41,982 nt of DNA, taken from assembly GCA_017548765.1 (NCBI GenBank), contig JAFYZH010000065.1, positions 1 through 41,982 on the forward strand, given 5' to 3'. Positions 1 to 6,870 of the stretch are shown here, in pieces; position 1 is the stretch's first letter, and every line of letters begins with the position of its first letter. The DNA is from Lachnospiraceae bacterium. GTDB taxonomy: Bacteria; Bacillota; Clostridia; Lachnospirales; Lachnospiraceae. A model generated the notes under the pieces. The model was not told the origin of the DNA, did no database searches, and saw nothing but the letters and a program-made list of their open reading frames with translations. The position numbers were made by a program, and so were the translations under genes.

Positions 1-220
1 AAGTTTCCGCCCTTCACTGCCCTTTCCCTACGCGCAAAATCTTCAAATCCTCCTTTTTGCGCGTAAGTTTCCGCCCTTCACTGCCCTATCCTTACGCGCA
101 TAACCACCAAATCTTCCCTTTTGCGCGTAAGACCAGGCTCCTAACACCCCTTTCCCTACGCACAAAACCATCAAATCTTCCGTTTTGCGCGTAAGCCCGG
201 CCCCTAACAGCCCCACGCCC
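1..220. repeat. 64-bp tandem repeat array (three full copies plus a partial fourth)
   Basis: Units begin with AAG at 1, 65, 129 and 193, so the period is exactly 64 bp. Copies 1 and 2 are nearly identical, copy 3 diverges in its first third, and copy 4 fades out by about 220. Each unit ends TTTTGCGCGT and carries the opposite arm (TTACGCGCA or CTACGCGCA) near its middle, so each TTGCGCGTAA can pair with the next arm as a hairpin of about 10 bp. The period is not a multiple of three and reading frames run through copies out of phase, so it is not coding. The array starts in phase at the window edge and probably continues upstream. Confidence 0.9.
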
Positions 221-236
221 ATGCTGAGACCAAAAA

Positions 237-277
237 TCACAAAAAAAACAGCCCTGGGGCGTTGCCTCGGGGCTGTA
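237..277 (-). terminator. Rho-independent terminator of the 296-883 gene
   Basis: Stem ACAGCCC/GGGCTGT (about 248-276) with a GC-rich loop. On the minus strand it is followed by a run of eight T, placed just after the stop of the minus-strand membrane protein gene. Confidence 0.85.
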
Positions 278-295
278 CATCTTACTATGAAAATC

Positions 296-883
296 TTACA
301 GACGGAATCTCGGACCGTCCTCTTCTTTACTCATCTTACCCTGCGCTTCACGACGATCGTAGAGCTGGGATGCTTCGATATACTTCTGCATGAACATGAT
401 CAGGAACATGAGCTTTACGACCAGAAGAACTGCCGTCAACCATACCGGGAACTTCGAAATAAATGCGGCAGCCTCCGTCACAGCATAGATGACGGTGATG
501 ATGTTCCACATCGTACGAAGTTCGTAGCTTCCCATGACATAACCGTATGTATCTTCTAAGCCATGGATACCTTCGATAACGATATAACCGATCACGATGG
601 AAGTAATGATCTCGGCAAACTTAAGGATCTGATAGAGAGCGTATGCCCAACTGCAAACGCCTGTCAGGTTCAATACAAAGATCGGAAGGGTCGCAAACAT
701 GGCGATATTCGCGATCTTATAAGCCAGCTTCAACAGATCATTTTCAAAACGGACAGCCTTCATGCCCTTTCTCAAAAAGTAATAGCCTATAAAAGAAGGC
801 AAGAGCGGCAGGATCGTCGTTTCGCCGATGGGCGCACGAAAACAAAATGCAACAATTAAAAATCCGATCGCAGCAATAGACAT
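296..883 (-). CDS. Integral membrane protein of unknown function
   Basis: 195 residues, mostly hydrophobic. I see about five membrane segments: around residues 3-15, 22-37, 57-76, 84-105 and 126-165 (the last probably two spans). The C-terminus (about 168-195) is charged and probably cytoplasmic. The ATG at 883 is preceded by AGGAGG at good spacing and by a clear promoter, and a terminator follows the stop, so the gene is monocistronic. No enzymatic motif or recognised family is visible. The function is unknown; being a real gene is well supported by promoter, RBS and terminator. Confidence 0.8.
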   Translation of the reverse strand: MSIAAIGFLIVAFCFRAPIGETTILPLLPSFIGYYFLRKGMKAVRFENDLLKLAYKIANIAMFATLPIFVLNLTGVCSWAYALYQILKFAEIITSIVIGYIVIEGIHGLEDTYGYVMGSYELRTMWNIITVIYAVTEAAAFISKFPVWLTAVLLVVKLMFLIMFMQKYIEASQLYDRREAQGKMSKEEDGPRFRL

Positions 884-918
884 ATGGATGATTCCTCCTA
901 TTTTCTCAACTGCCTATC

Positions 919-947
919 ATTATACACGTTTCCTCGGCAAATGTAAA
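919..947 (-). promoter_or_regulatory. Sigma-A promoter of the 296-883 gene
   Basis: On the minus strand TTTACA (942-947), 17-nt spacer, TATAAT (919-924). The predicted start lies about 30 nt before the ATG at 883. Confidence 0.8.
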
Positions 948-964
948 GAAACGTTTTCGCTCAT

Positions 965-1951
965 TTACTCGCCGGCTTCCTCTTTATTCGGAAGCAAACC
1001 CCTCTCCTGCAAGGAGTCCTTTATCAGCCGGATCAGTTCCTCGCGGAACGCGTCATAATTCTCCGGATGCAGGGTACCATGTGCACTGATATTGCCCCCT
1101 TCATAGGAGAAGCTCACCTGGAACCATTCCTCGTTGTTGTAATCCTCGGCCGCCTTTTCCCAGCCGTACCACTGCATGATGTCATACTTCTTTATGAGGG
1201 CGTCCACCTTCTCAAAAAACGCAGGTGTATCCGTAAGCGTAACATACAGGTCGAGTTTTCCTTCCTCGAAATATGTGCCGCTGTCCGACACGATATGAAC
1301 ATCGCAGTTCTTCTCCCGAAGGTCCGGGCTCAAAACAAAGATCTTATACTCATCGCGACCGCTGTTTCCCCTCTGGATGAAGTTCGCCAGCACACTCGTT
1401 ATCTTTCCGCTCACGCCGCGCTCGATGATCTTCCGGTTCTCCCGCTCGACGATCTGTGCGACGAGGGGTTTAAAAATCTCCCGCATCTCATCGCGAAACT
1501 CCCGGTACCCCTTGGGAAATGCATTCGAGCCGTGCGCATGCAGCTGCTTTCCGTCGCGGAATTTGATCTTTAACGTGAAGCCGTCGCCGTCCAGCACATG
1601 GCGCGCAGTCCGGTCATATCCGTTCCATTTGCGCAAGTTATGCTTCTTATACAGGGCCGCGATCTGCGCCGCAGTATTCGCGTCGACCTCCATCGAAACC
1701 TCGCCGAACGGATACTGCATGCCTTCAAGCGTGAAAATCGCCGATTCGTCAAACTTAACATGATAACTGTGGCTGTTCGCTCCGATACTGCCGATGTAGC
1801 GATACTCAAACTCGGCGATATCGCTGTCATTTTCCACCGCCTTCTCGCCTTCGCCCTCCGGTCCCTCGTATGAAAACGGGTCTTTCGGATCGCTCGGTCC
1901 CATACCGAGTATCGTGCGTATCTTCTCCAGGATCTTACTCTTTTTCTTCAT
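965..1951 (-). CDS. Unknown protein with an internal domain duplication
   Basis: 328 residues, no signal peptide or membrane span, so probably cytoplasmic. The N-terminal 45 residues are charged and Pro/Glu/Gly-rich. Two similar halves follow. In the first, a W-N-G-Y motif leads to a strand pair with 'LHAHGS' and 'YREFRDEMREI'; in the second, W-Y-G-W leads to 'ISAHGT' and 'YDAFREELIRLI'. The order and spacing match, which points to tandem duplication of a domain of roughly 130 residues. The start has AAAGGAG six bases upstream. It lies 27 bp after the membrane protein gene at 1979-2683 and is probably cotranscribed with it and with the lipoprotein gene at 2792-4387. No recognised family. Confidence 0.78.
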   Translation of the reverse strand: MKKKSKILEKIRTILGMGPSDPKDPFSYEGPEGEGEKAVENDSDIAEFEYRYIGSIGANSHSYHVKFDESAIFTLEGMQYPFGEVSMEVDANTAAQIAALYKKHNLRKWNGYDRTARHVLDGDGFTLKIKFRDGKQLHAHGSNAFPKGYREFRDEMREIFKPLVAQIVERENRKIIERGVSGKITSVLANFIQRGNSGRDEYKIFVLSPDLREKNCDVHIVSDSGTYFEEGKLDLYVTLTDTPAFFEKVDALIKKYDIMQWYGWEKAAEDYNNEEWFQVSFSYEGGNISAHGTLHPENYDAFREELIRLIKDSLQERGLLPNKEEAGE

Positions 1952-1978
1952 CGCAACTCCTTTGATGCATCCGTCTGA

Positions 1979-2683
1979 TTACTTTTCTAACTCAAAATAC
2001 ACACCCGGATAAACCGAGAATATATTACCCTTCTCGGTCATTCCTGCATAGTAGGTTCCCGCTCCGACGAAGCGATCATACATCACCTTCGTCACGGAGT
2101 GCTTAGTTCCGTTCTTCTCGATCAAATAGTATGTGATCCGCGTCTCAGTGGAACGGTTATCCCCCGATCCGGTCGTTACCAGCTCCCGCTTCTCCTCCAC
2201 CTTCTCGATGTTCAGTTCGGCAAATGCATAAGCCTCCCCGGACGGATCCGACTGTGTGAATTTCGGAACGATATAGGTGATCGTCACAACAAGCACGGAA
2301 ACAAAAATGAACATCACCGCGATCACGGTGATCAAAGCGGCGATCACATGCTCTTCGCGCCTTCCCTGAAGCGCCCGCATGACCGAAGTAAAGATAGCCA
2401 TGATCACAAACATGACCACAACGGCTCCGAAGCAGACCAGCAACGTGATAAACGTCCTCTTCCCCTTCACGGCATCCTTCAGGAACTTATCATGATCCTG
2501 CTCTAGTATCTCATCGGTCAGCAGCGTCTTGCCGCCCTCTTTGAGCATACTCTCGTACCGCTCCACCTGCTTCTTTTCATCTGCCTTCTGGTCCATGAAA
2601 CCCTTCACCATGATCCCGGCCATAAGCACAAAGCATAAGCCGAAAACGATGTAAAAGATCCTGGTAACTCGTTTTACCGTCAT
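1979..2683 (-). CDS. Membrane protein with three spans, unknown function
   Basis: 234 residues from the ATG at 2683, which has GAGGAAGGG just upstream; a longer frame reaches a TTG at 2701 but that lies inside the RBS. Hydrophobic segments are at roughly residues 8-25, 75-97 and 117-140. A soluble C-terminal domain of about 90 residues ends with an alternating strand pattern ('ITYYLIEKNGTKHSVTKV') that would lie outside the cell if the N-terminus is inside. The architecture recalls DUF3592-like small membrane proteins, but I cannot confirm it. It sits between a lipoprotein gene and the duplicated-domain gene in one minus-strand run. Confidence 0.72.
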   Translation of the reverse strand: MTVKRVTRIFYIVFGLCFVLMAGIMVKGFMDQKADEKKQVERYESMLKEGGKTLLTDEILEQDHDKFLKDAVKGKRTFITLLVCFGAVVVMFVIMAIFTSVMRALQGRREEHVIAALITVIAVMFIFVSVLVVTITYIVPKFTQSDPSGEAYAFAELNIEKVEEKRELVTTGSGDNRSTETRITYYLIEKNGTKHSVTKVMYDRFVGAGTYYAGMTEKGNIFSVYPGVYFELEK

Positions 2684-2791
2684 AACATCCCTTCCTCTCA
2701 AACCGATCCCCTGGGCAATGCATGCTTACCGACGGCAAGCATTGTCCTTTGGATCCGTGGCATAACCGGAACCTCCCCCCTTCGGTTCACG

Positions 2792-4387
2792 CTACTTCGA
2801 AGAACTACGCTCACGCTCCAATTCTTTCACACGCTCTGCGGCCGCTTCGAGTTCTTCATCCGTCATACTGTTATATCTCTTTAACTCACTTTCTGTCATC
2901 CTCTGGAACACAAATTGAATATCCTCATCCGGTTCGATGACGGTCAATGTATCCCCTACGATCATAAATTCCCCGTCATCGTTGCTTCTTTCACTAAAAT
3001 AAATGAGTTTGTCATCATAGTGTCCCCGCACATGACCGGAGTCGTCCATCACTATGTCCAGTATGCCTTCATCCGCGGTCATTCCCAGAATGAGACCTGC
3101 TTCCTCAAACGCCTGTATTATGGCTTCCGCATGCACCGTATTTTCCGGGCCGAAATCATCCGGGACCTTATAGGAAAGGAACTTCCATCCGCCGGTCATC
3201 GATTCATAGCTCTTGATGTTTCCCTTCTCATCTTCTTTTTTGGCGTGTCGAACCATGTTGTATTCATAATTGCTGCAGGGAACATAGACCGACAGCGGGT
3301 GCGGATCTCTATTCATAGATTGATCCCAGCGAATAGATCCATATTGCACATTTTCGTCACTCGTTCCCCAATCGATCATTGCGACTTGCATACACGCTCC
3401 GACCGTCAGGAATTCTTCTGCATAATCCGCATACTCCTCATTCTGGAGCATTGCATTATAGCGTTCGAGCAATTTATTGAAATCCGAGGTGTCCGCTGCG
3501 ATCCGACTCATATAAGGGAGCAGCCCTCCTTGGTGTACATTATATTTGGATATGATGTAATTCTGGAGATTTCCGCTAAAGTGATCGATCAGATCGGCGG
3601 CATCTTCTCCATATTGCTTCTTCAATTCATCGACCGTAACGATCTTCCCGTTTTTAAACAGGGCAACTCTGTGATAATATGTCAAAAGGCTGTTTTCGTT
3701 CGTCAGGTATCGGTCCAACTTAGAAAGATCGCCGTTCCAACCTTCCAGAAGCGAAAAACCCTTCAGTCCGGAATGCTCTTTATCAAACTCAAACAGGATA
3801 GATCCGGGACGATCCCACTGGTTCTCTGCGGCAGCGCCATACGTCAATGCATCCACATAAACACAGTACGATGTTTCTGCGACCAGTTCGTCCACTCTTT
3901 CGCTCGCCCTGTAAATATTTCCGTCTTCATCGGCCTTCAGTGCACGTAATGATCTCGAAATATACGCACAACCGTCACTGTCCGCGATCTTCCGGACTAC
4001 CTGACCAACACCTGCGGCCAGATCCAATTCCACATCCTTCCCAACGATAATCGTTACAGGGCCCACTTCTCCCGTCTCGACCGGCTTTACAGCCTCCGTC
4101 GTCCCGGGTTCCGTAGGTTGCGGTGCTTCTATAGTCTTCTCAGCCTCGGTCGTTTTCGGCGCTTCCGTAGTTTTCTTCTCTTCGGTCGCAACTGTAGCAC
4201 CATCCGCTTCCCTCTCACTCTTCGAGGTTTCATTATCCGGATCCGCTGCACTTGTCGATCCATCCGTCGTCGTCACGACTGCCTGCGTCGTCCGGGCGGC
4301 AGTCTCCTCCACATCCTTCGTGTCCGGCTTACAAGCCGAAAGCATGAACACCCCACCGATCATAACCGCTAAAAAGCGTCTCTTCAT
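2792..4387 (-). CDS. Large lipoprotein, unknown function
   Basis: 531 residues. The N-terminus is a lipoprotein signal: Lys/Arg, a hydrophobic stretch, then lipobox LSAC with the lipidated Cys at 19. Residues about 25-105 form a low-complexity linker rich in Thr, Glu, Ala and Pro, typical of Clostridial surface lipoproteins. The rest (about 110-531) is a globular extracellular part rich in Tyr, Asp and Glu, ending in a charged, probably helical tail. No catalytic motif is evident. The ATG at 4387 has AGGGGG upstream and a promoter at 4475-4503. It is the first gene of a probable three-gene unit running down to 965. Confidence 0.78.
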   Translation of the reverse strand: MKRRFLAVMIGGVFMLSACKPDTKDVEETAARTTQAVVTTTDGSTSAADPDNETSKSEREADGATVATEEKKTTEAPKTTEAEKTIEAPQPTEPGTTEAVKPVETGEVGPVTIIVGKDVELDLAAGVGQVVRKIADSDGCAYISRSLRALKADEDGNIYRASERVDELVAETSYCVYVDALTYGAAAENQWDRPGSILFEFDKEHSGLKGFSLLEGWNGDLSKLDRYLTNENSLLTYYHRVALFKNGKIVTVDELKKQYGEDAADLIDHFSGNLQNYIISKYNVHQGGLLPYMSRIAADTSDFNKLLERYNAMLQNEEYADYAEEFLTVGACMQVAMIDWGTSDENVQYGSIRWDQSMNRDPHPLSVYVPCSNYEYNMVRHAKKEDEKGNIKSYESMTGGWKFLSYKVPDDFGPENTVHAEAIIQAFEEAGLILGMTADEGILDIVMDDSGHVRGHYDDKLIYFSERSNDDGEFMIVGDTLTVIEPDEDIQFVFQRMTESELKRYNSMTDEELEAAAERVKELERERSSSK

Positions 4388-4474
4388 GATGAAGTCCCCC
4401 TTCTCTCAATATCGTAGTATCTCAGTTTCTATGGTCAAATTCAGCCGGAAACACCTGCTATACCAACTGTTTAT

Positions 4475-4503
4475 ATTCTATCACATCCGCAAGGTTTCAA
4501 CAA
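4475..4503 (-). promoter_or_regulatory. Sigma-A promoter of the 2792-4387 lipoprotein gene
   Basis: Minus strand TTGTTG (4498-4503), 17-nt spacer, TAGAAT (4475-4480). It gives an untranslated leader of about 80 nt. Confidence 0.6.
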
Positions 4504-4522
4504 GATTTCAAATAGAAGATAA

Positions 4523-4563
4523 GCAACAAAGCGCTCACCGGACCCTCCCGGTGAGCGCTTTTT
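4523..4563. terminator. Hairpin terminator, copy 1 of a duplicated 39-bp element
   Basis: Perfect 11-bp stem GCGCTCACCGG / CCGGTGAGCGC (4531-4541 with 4548-4558), 6-nt loop, flanked by AAA and TTT. It lies just after the stop of the minus-strand gene at 4572-5285. The 39 bp at 4523-4561 recur identically at 9263-9301. Confidence 0.8.
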
Positions 4564-4571
4564 AATTTATC

Positions 4572-5285
4572 TTAGCTGACCTCGCTTCCGCCCCATTCAA
4601 CCACGGTGAACCCGCTCCGTTCGGGCGCGGACAATGTCTGTTCTTTCATCTCTACGGCTTTCTCGCTTCCATACCAGGTCATAAATACCCGGATCAGTGT
4701 ATCGGGCTCCGGATCGATGCGAAGCTTCGCATTCTCCGTGTACGCCTCACTCTGGAAGCTGATCACGTTATATGCATTGCCCTCCATACGCGGCAACCAG
4801 TAGATGATAAATTCGTTAGCTTCGCGCTCGGTCAATCCGAGTTTCGCGAGGGCATCCTCCAAAAACGTCGCTGTGTCGCTGCCCTTCACGCAGAAGCCTT
4901 CCGACATATCGTATCTCACATCGGAGTCGCCCTCCCAATACAGGCAATAGTACTGTTTACCGGCAGCATCCGTTAAGGTTCCGTCCGGTTCAGCGGTCAC
5001 ACGCCAACCGTTCTCATACTTCGGGTAGGTCGTCGTAAGTTTGCCGTTCAGATCCAGCAAAACCTTCACCTCACAGGCCTGCTCCGGGTACAGATAGATC
5101 ACCGGCTTTTCATCTTTATGATTCTTCCGCAAATGGATGTAGATCACGAGCACCGCCACGGCGATCACGATAATACCCAGGACCACTAATACTACACGCA
5201 ACAAAGTTTTTTTCGGGGGCTTCGGAACGTCCGTCTCTTCCGGTTCCACGCCCGTATCTGTGATATTTCTCTTTTCCTCTTCCAT
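4572..5285 (-). CDS. Membrane-anchored extracellular protein with a KPVIYLYPE domain
   Basis: 237 residues. A short cytoplasmic N-terminus (about 1-28) leads to one transmembrane helix (about 29-50). A Lys-rich stretch and the motif KPVIYLYPE (about 59-67) then open an extracellular domain of about 170 residues with a Trp/Tyr-rich core ('CLYWEGDS', 'FIIYWLPRME'). I recognise the KPVIYLYPE start as a recurrent feature of uncharacterised bacterial and eukaryotic-microbe secreted proteins, but no function is known to me. GGAGGAG precedes the ATG. It is monocistronic, with its own extended -10 promoter and a terminator, and is divergent from the VTC operon. Confidence 0.78.
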   Translation of the reverse strand: MEEEKRNITDTGVEPEETDVPKPPKKTLLRVVLVVLGIIVIAVAVLVIYIHLRKNHKDEKPVIYLYPEQACEVKVLLDLNGKLTTTYPKYENGWRVTAEPDGTLTDAAGKQYYCLYWEGDSDVRYDMSEGFCVKGSDTATFLEDALAKLGLTEREANEFIIYWLPRMEGNAYNVISFQSEAYTENAKLRIDPEPDTLIRVFMTWYGSEKAVEMKEQTLSAPERSGFTVVEWGGSEVS

Positions 5286-5315
5286 TTTCTCTCCTCCTTT
5301 GGAAGTCTTTTAGTA

Positions 5316-5324
5316 ATTATACCA
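5316..5324 (-). promoter_or_regulatory. Extended -10 promoter of the 4572-5285 gene
   Basis: Minus strand TGGTATAAT (TATAAT at 5316-5321). No good -35 is visible at 17 nt, which fits an extended -10 promoter. It stands back to back with the promoter of the plus-strand operon. Confidence 0.55.
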
Positions 5325-5340
5325 TAGGTTACCCCTCGCG

Positions 5341-5368
5341 TTCACAAAATTTTCACTTTCTTATCACT
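5341..5368 (+). promoter_or_regulatory. Three direct repeats at 11-bp period upstream of the VTC operon (Pho-box-like)
   Basis: TTCACA (5341-5346), N5, TTCACT (5352-5357), N5, ATCACT (5363-5368). A period of one helical turn with six-base half-sites is the layout of binding sites for OmpR/PhoB-family response regulators; the Bacillus PhoP site is TTAACA-like with N5. The repeats end about 20 bp before the -10 at 5389-5394. Regulation by phosphate is inference. Confidence 0.45.
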
Positions 5369-5388
5369 TTCTCAACAGAAACCGAAAA

Positions 5389-5394
5389 TATAAT
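5389..5394 (+). promoter_or_regulatory. -10 element of the VTC-DUF4956-CotH operon
   Basis: TATAAT on the plus strand, about 52 nt before the first start codon. No consensus -35 lies 17 nt upstream; the direct repeats occupy that zone, as expected for an activator-dependent promoter. Confidence 0.55.
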
Positions 5395-5445
5395 CAACGT
5401 GTAAACCCGCTCGAACGCTGAGCGGAAATCTGTGAAAGAGGTGAA

Positions 5446-6117
5446 ATGATGGACTTTCGACATGAGGTGAAACATGAGATCAACCTGTCCGACATGCTGG
5501 TCCTGCGGCAGCGTCTGGATGCGGTCGCACAACCGGATCCGCATGCGATCAACGGCAGATACTTTATACGAAGCCTGTATTTCGACAACCTGTACGACAA
5601 GGCGTTGATGGAGAAGATCAACGGGCTGACGCGGCGTGAAAAGTTCAGGATCCGGTATTACAACGGAGATACTTCCGTGATCCACCTGGAGAAAAAAAGT
5701 AAGATCAACCAGCTCGGAAACAAACAGAGTGCTCCGCTGACACGTGAGCAGGTCGAAAGCATCCTGGAGGGAAACACCGCCTGGATGGCCGACTCCCCGT
5801 ATCCGCTCGTTCGTGAGCTTTACACGAAGATGAAGATCCAGGGGCTGGCTCCGAAGACCATCGTTGACTACACCCGGGAGCCATACATTTTCCCGGCGGG
5901 CAATGTCCGCATTACCCTCGACTATGACCTGCGAAGCGGAATGTACTGCACGGACTTCCTGAACCCCACCTGTGTGACGGTTCCGGTCTCGCACTCCATC
6001 CTGCTCGAAGTCAAGTGGGACGGCTACCTGCCGGACATCATCCGCGACGCCATCGCCCTCGAAGATCGCAGGGAAGGCGCATTTTCCAAATATGAAGCAT
6101 GTAGGATCTACGGCTAA
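5446..6117 (+). CDS. VTC-type polyphosphate polymerase domain protein
   Basis: 223 residues, the size of a lone VTC domain (CYTH/triphosphate-tunnel fold). The family signature is readable: 'FRHEVKHEI' at the N-terminus, 'YFIRSLYFDN' (about 42-51), basic strand 'REKFRIRYYN' (about 64-73), 'LEKKSK' (about 81-86), 'RITLDYDLRS' and the final 'LLEVKWDGYLP'. These alternating Arg/Lys/Glu residues line the phosphate tunnel in yeast Vtc4, which makes polyphosphate from ATP. Whether this stand-alone bacterial version makes polyphosphate is not known from sequence. There is no membrane segment. Two adjacent ATGs (5446, 5449) follow AGAGGTG; either may be used. First gene of an operon, 36 bp before the DUF4956 gene. 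Confidence 0.9.
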   Translation: MMDFRHEVKHEINLSDMLVLRQRLDAVAQPDPHAINGRYFIRSLYFDNLYDKALMEKINGLTRREKFRIRYYNGDTSVIHLEKKSKINQLGNKQSAPLTREQVESILEGNTAWMADSPYPLVRELYTKMKIQGLAPKTIVDYTREPYIFPAGNVRITLDYDLRSGMYCTDFLNPTCVTVPVSHSILLEVKWDGYLPDIIRDAIALEDRREGAFSKYEACRIYG

Positions 6118-6153
6118 ACTTCCTATCAAAATAATAACAGAGGAGAAATTATC

Positions 6154-6840
6154 ATGTTAACATCGACATCCAATTTCAGCGACATCTTCAAATCCAACTT
6201 TCTGGAGAACATCACCAGCGTCAGCATCCTGGATATGGTGATCGCCCTGGTCCTGGCCTTCGGCATCGGAATGTTCATCTTCCTGGTGTACAAAAAGACC
6301 TACTCAGGCGTTATGTATTCGTCCAGTTTCGCAACCACCCTGGTCGCCCTGACCATGATCACGACCGTCGTTATCCTCGCAGTTACGAGTAACGTCGTTC
6401 TGTCTCTCGGTATGGTCGGCGCCCTCTCGATCGTGCGTTTCCGTACCGCCATTAAAGAGCCTCTGGATATCGCGTTTCTGTTCTGGTCGATCGCGGTCGG
6501 CATCGTCCTCGCAGCTGGTATGATCCCGCTCGCAGTGATCGGCAGCGTTGTGATCGGTCTCATCCTTCTGATCTTCGTTAACCGTAAATCCCACAGCAAT
6601 CCTTACATCGTTGTGCTCCGTTGCGACGGACACGAAAGTGAATCGATGGCTAAAGCTCTCCTCACCACAAAGTCTGAGCGTTGCGTAGTTAAAAGCAAGA
6701 GTGCGCAGCAGGGTCTGGTCGAGGTCAATATGGAGATCCGCCTGAAGGATGACAACACCGATTTCGTCAATGAGATCGCAGCCATCAAGGGCGTTCAGAG
6801 TGCAGTGCTCGTAAGCTACAACGGAGATTACATGGGCTGA
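6154..6840 (+). CDS. DUF4956 family membrane protein
   Basis: 228 residues. The N-terminal part holds three to four membrane helices: about residues 29-48, 58-82, 84-96 with the conserved 'GMVGALSIVRFRTAIKEP' turn (about 88-105), and 107-144. A soluble C-terminal domain of about 80 residues has a ferredoxin-like alternation ('NPYIVVLRC', 'LVEVNMEIRL', 'VQSAVLVSYNGD'). The S-I-V-R-F-R-x-A-I-K-E-P-x-D signature is what I recognise as DUF4956. AGAGGAG precedes the ATG. It sits between VTC and CotH genes, an arrangement I recall from other Bacillota. Role unknown; plausibly a membrane partner or channel for the polymer or substrate handled by its neighbours (inference). Confidence 0.88.
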   Translation: MLTSTSNFSDIFKSNFLENITSVSILDMVIALVLAFGIGMFIFLVYKKTYSGVMYSSSFATTLVALTMITTVVILAVTSNVVLSLGMVGALSIVRFRTAIKEPLDIAFLFWSIAVGIVLAAGMIPLAVIGSVVIGLILLIFVNRKSHSNPYIVVLRCDGHESESMAKALLTTKSERCVVKSKSAQQGLVEVNMEIRLKDDNTDFVNEIAAIKGVQSAVLVSYNGDYMG

Positions 6841-6870
6841 TCGTATCACCATCCTGTGGAGGAATAGGTT

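Noticed and set aside
1-220. CRISPR array
   Set aside because: The whole 64-bp unit is repeated, with no unique spacers and no cas genes nearby.
2915-3949. Long plus-strand frame of 344 codons inside the lipoprotein gene
   Set aside because: Antisense to a gene with signal peptide, promoter and RBS; its own translation has no motif and no RBS.
5353-6129. Long antisense open frame over the VTC gene
   Set aside because: It is the shadow of a well-supported VTC domain gene, and has no RBS and no family signal.
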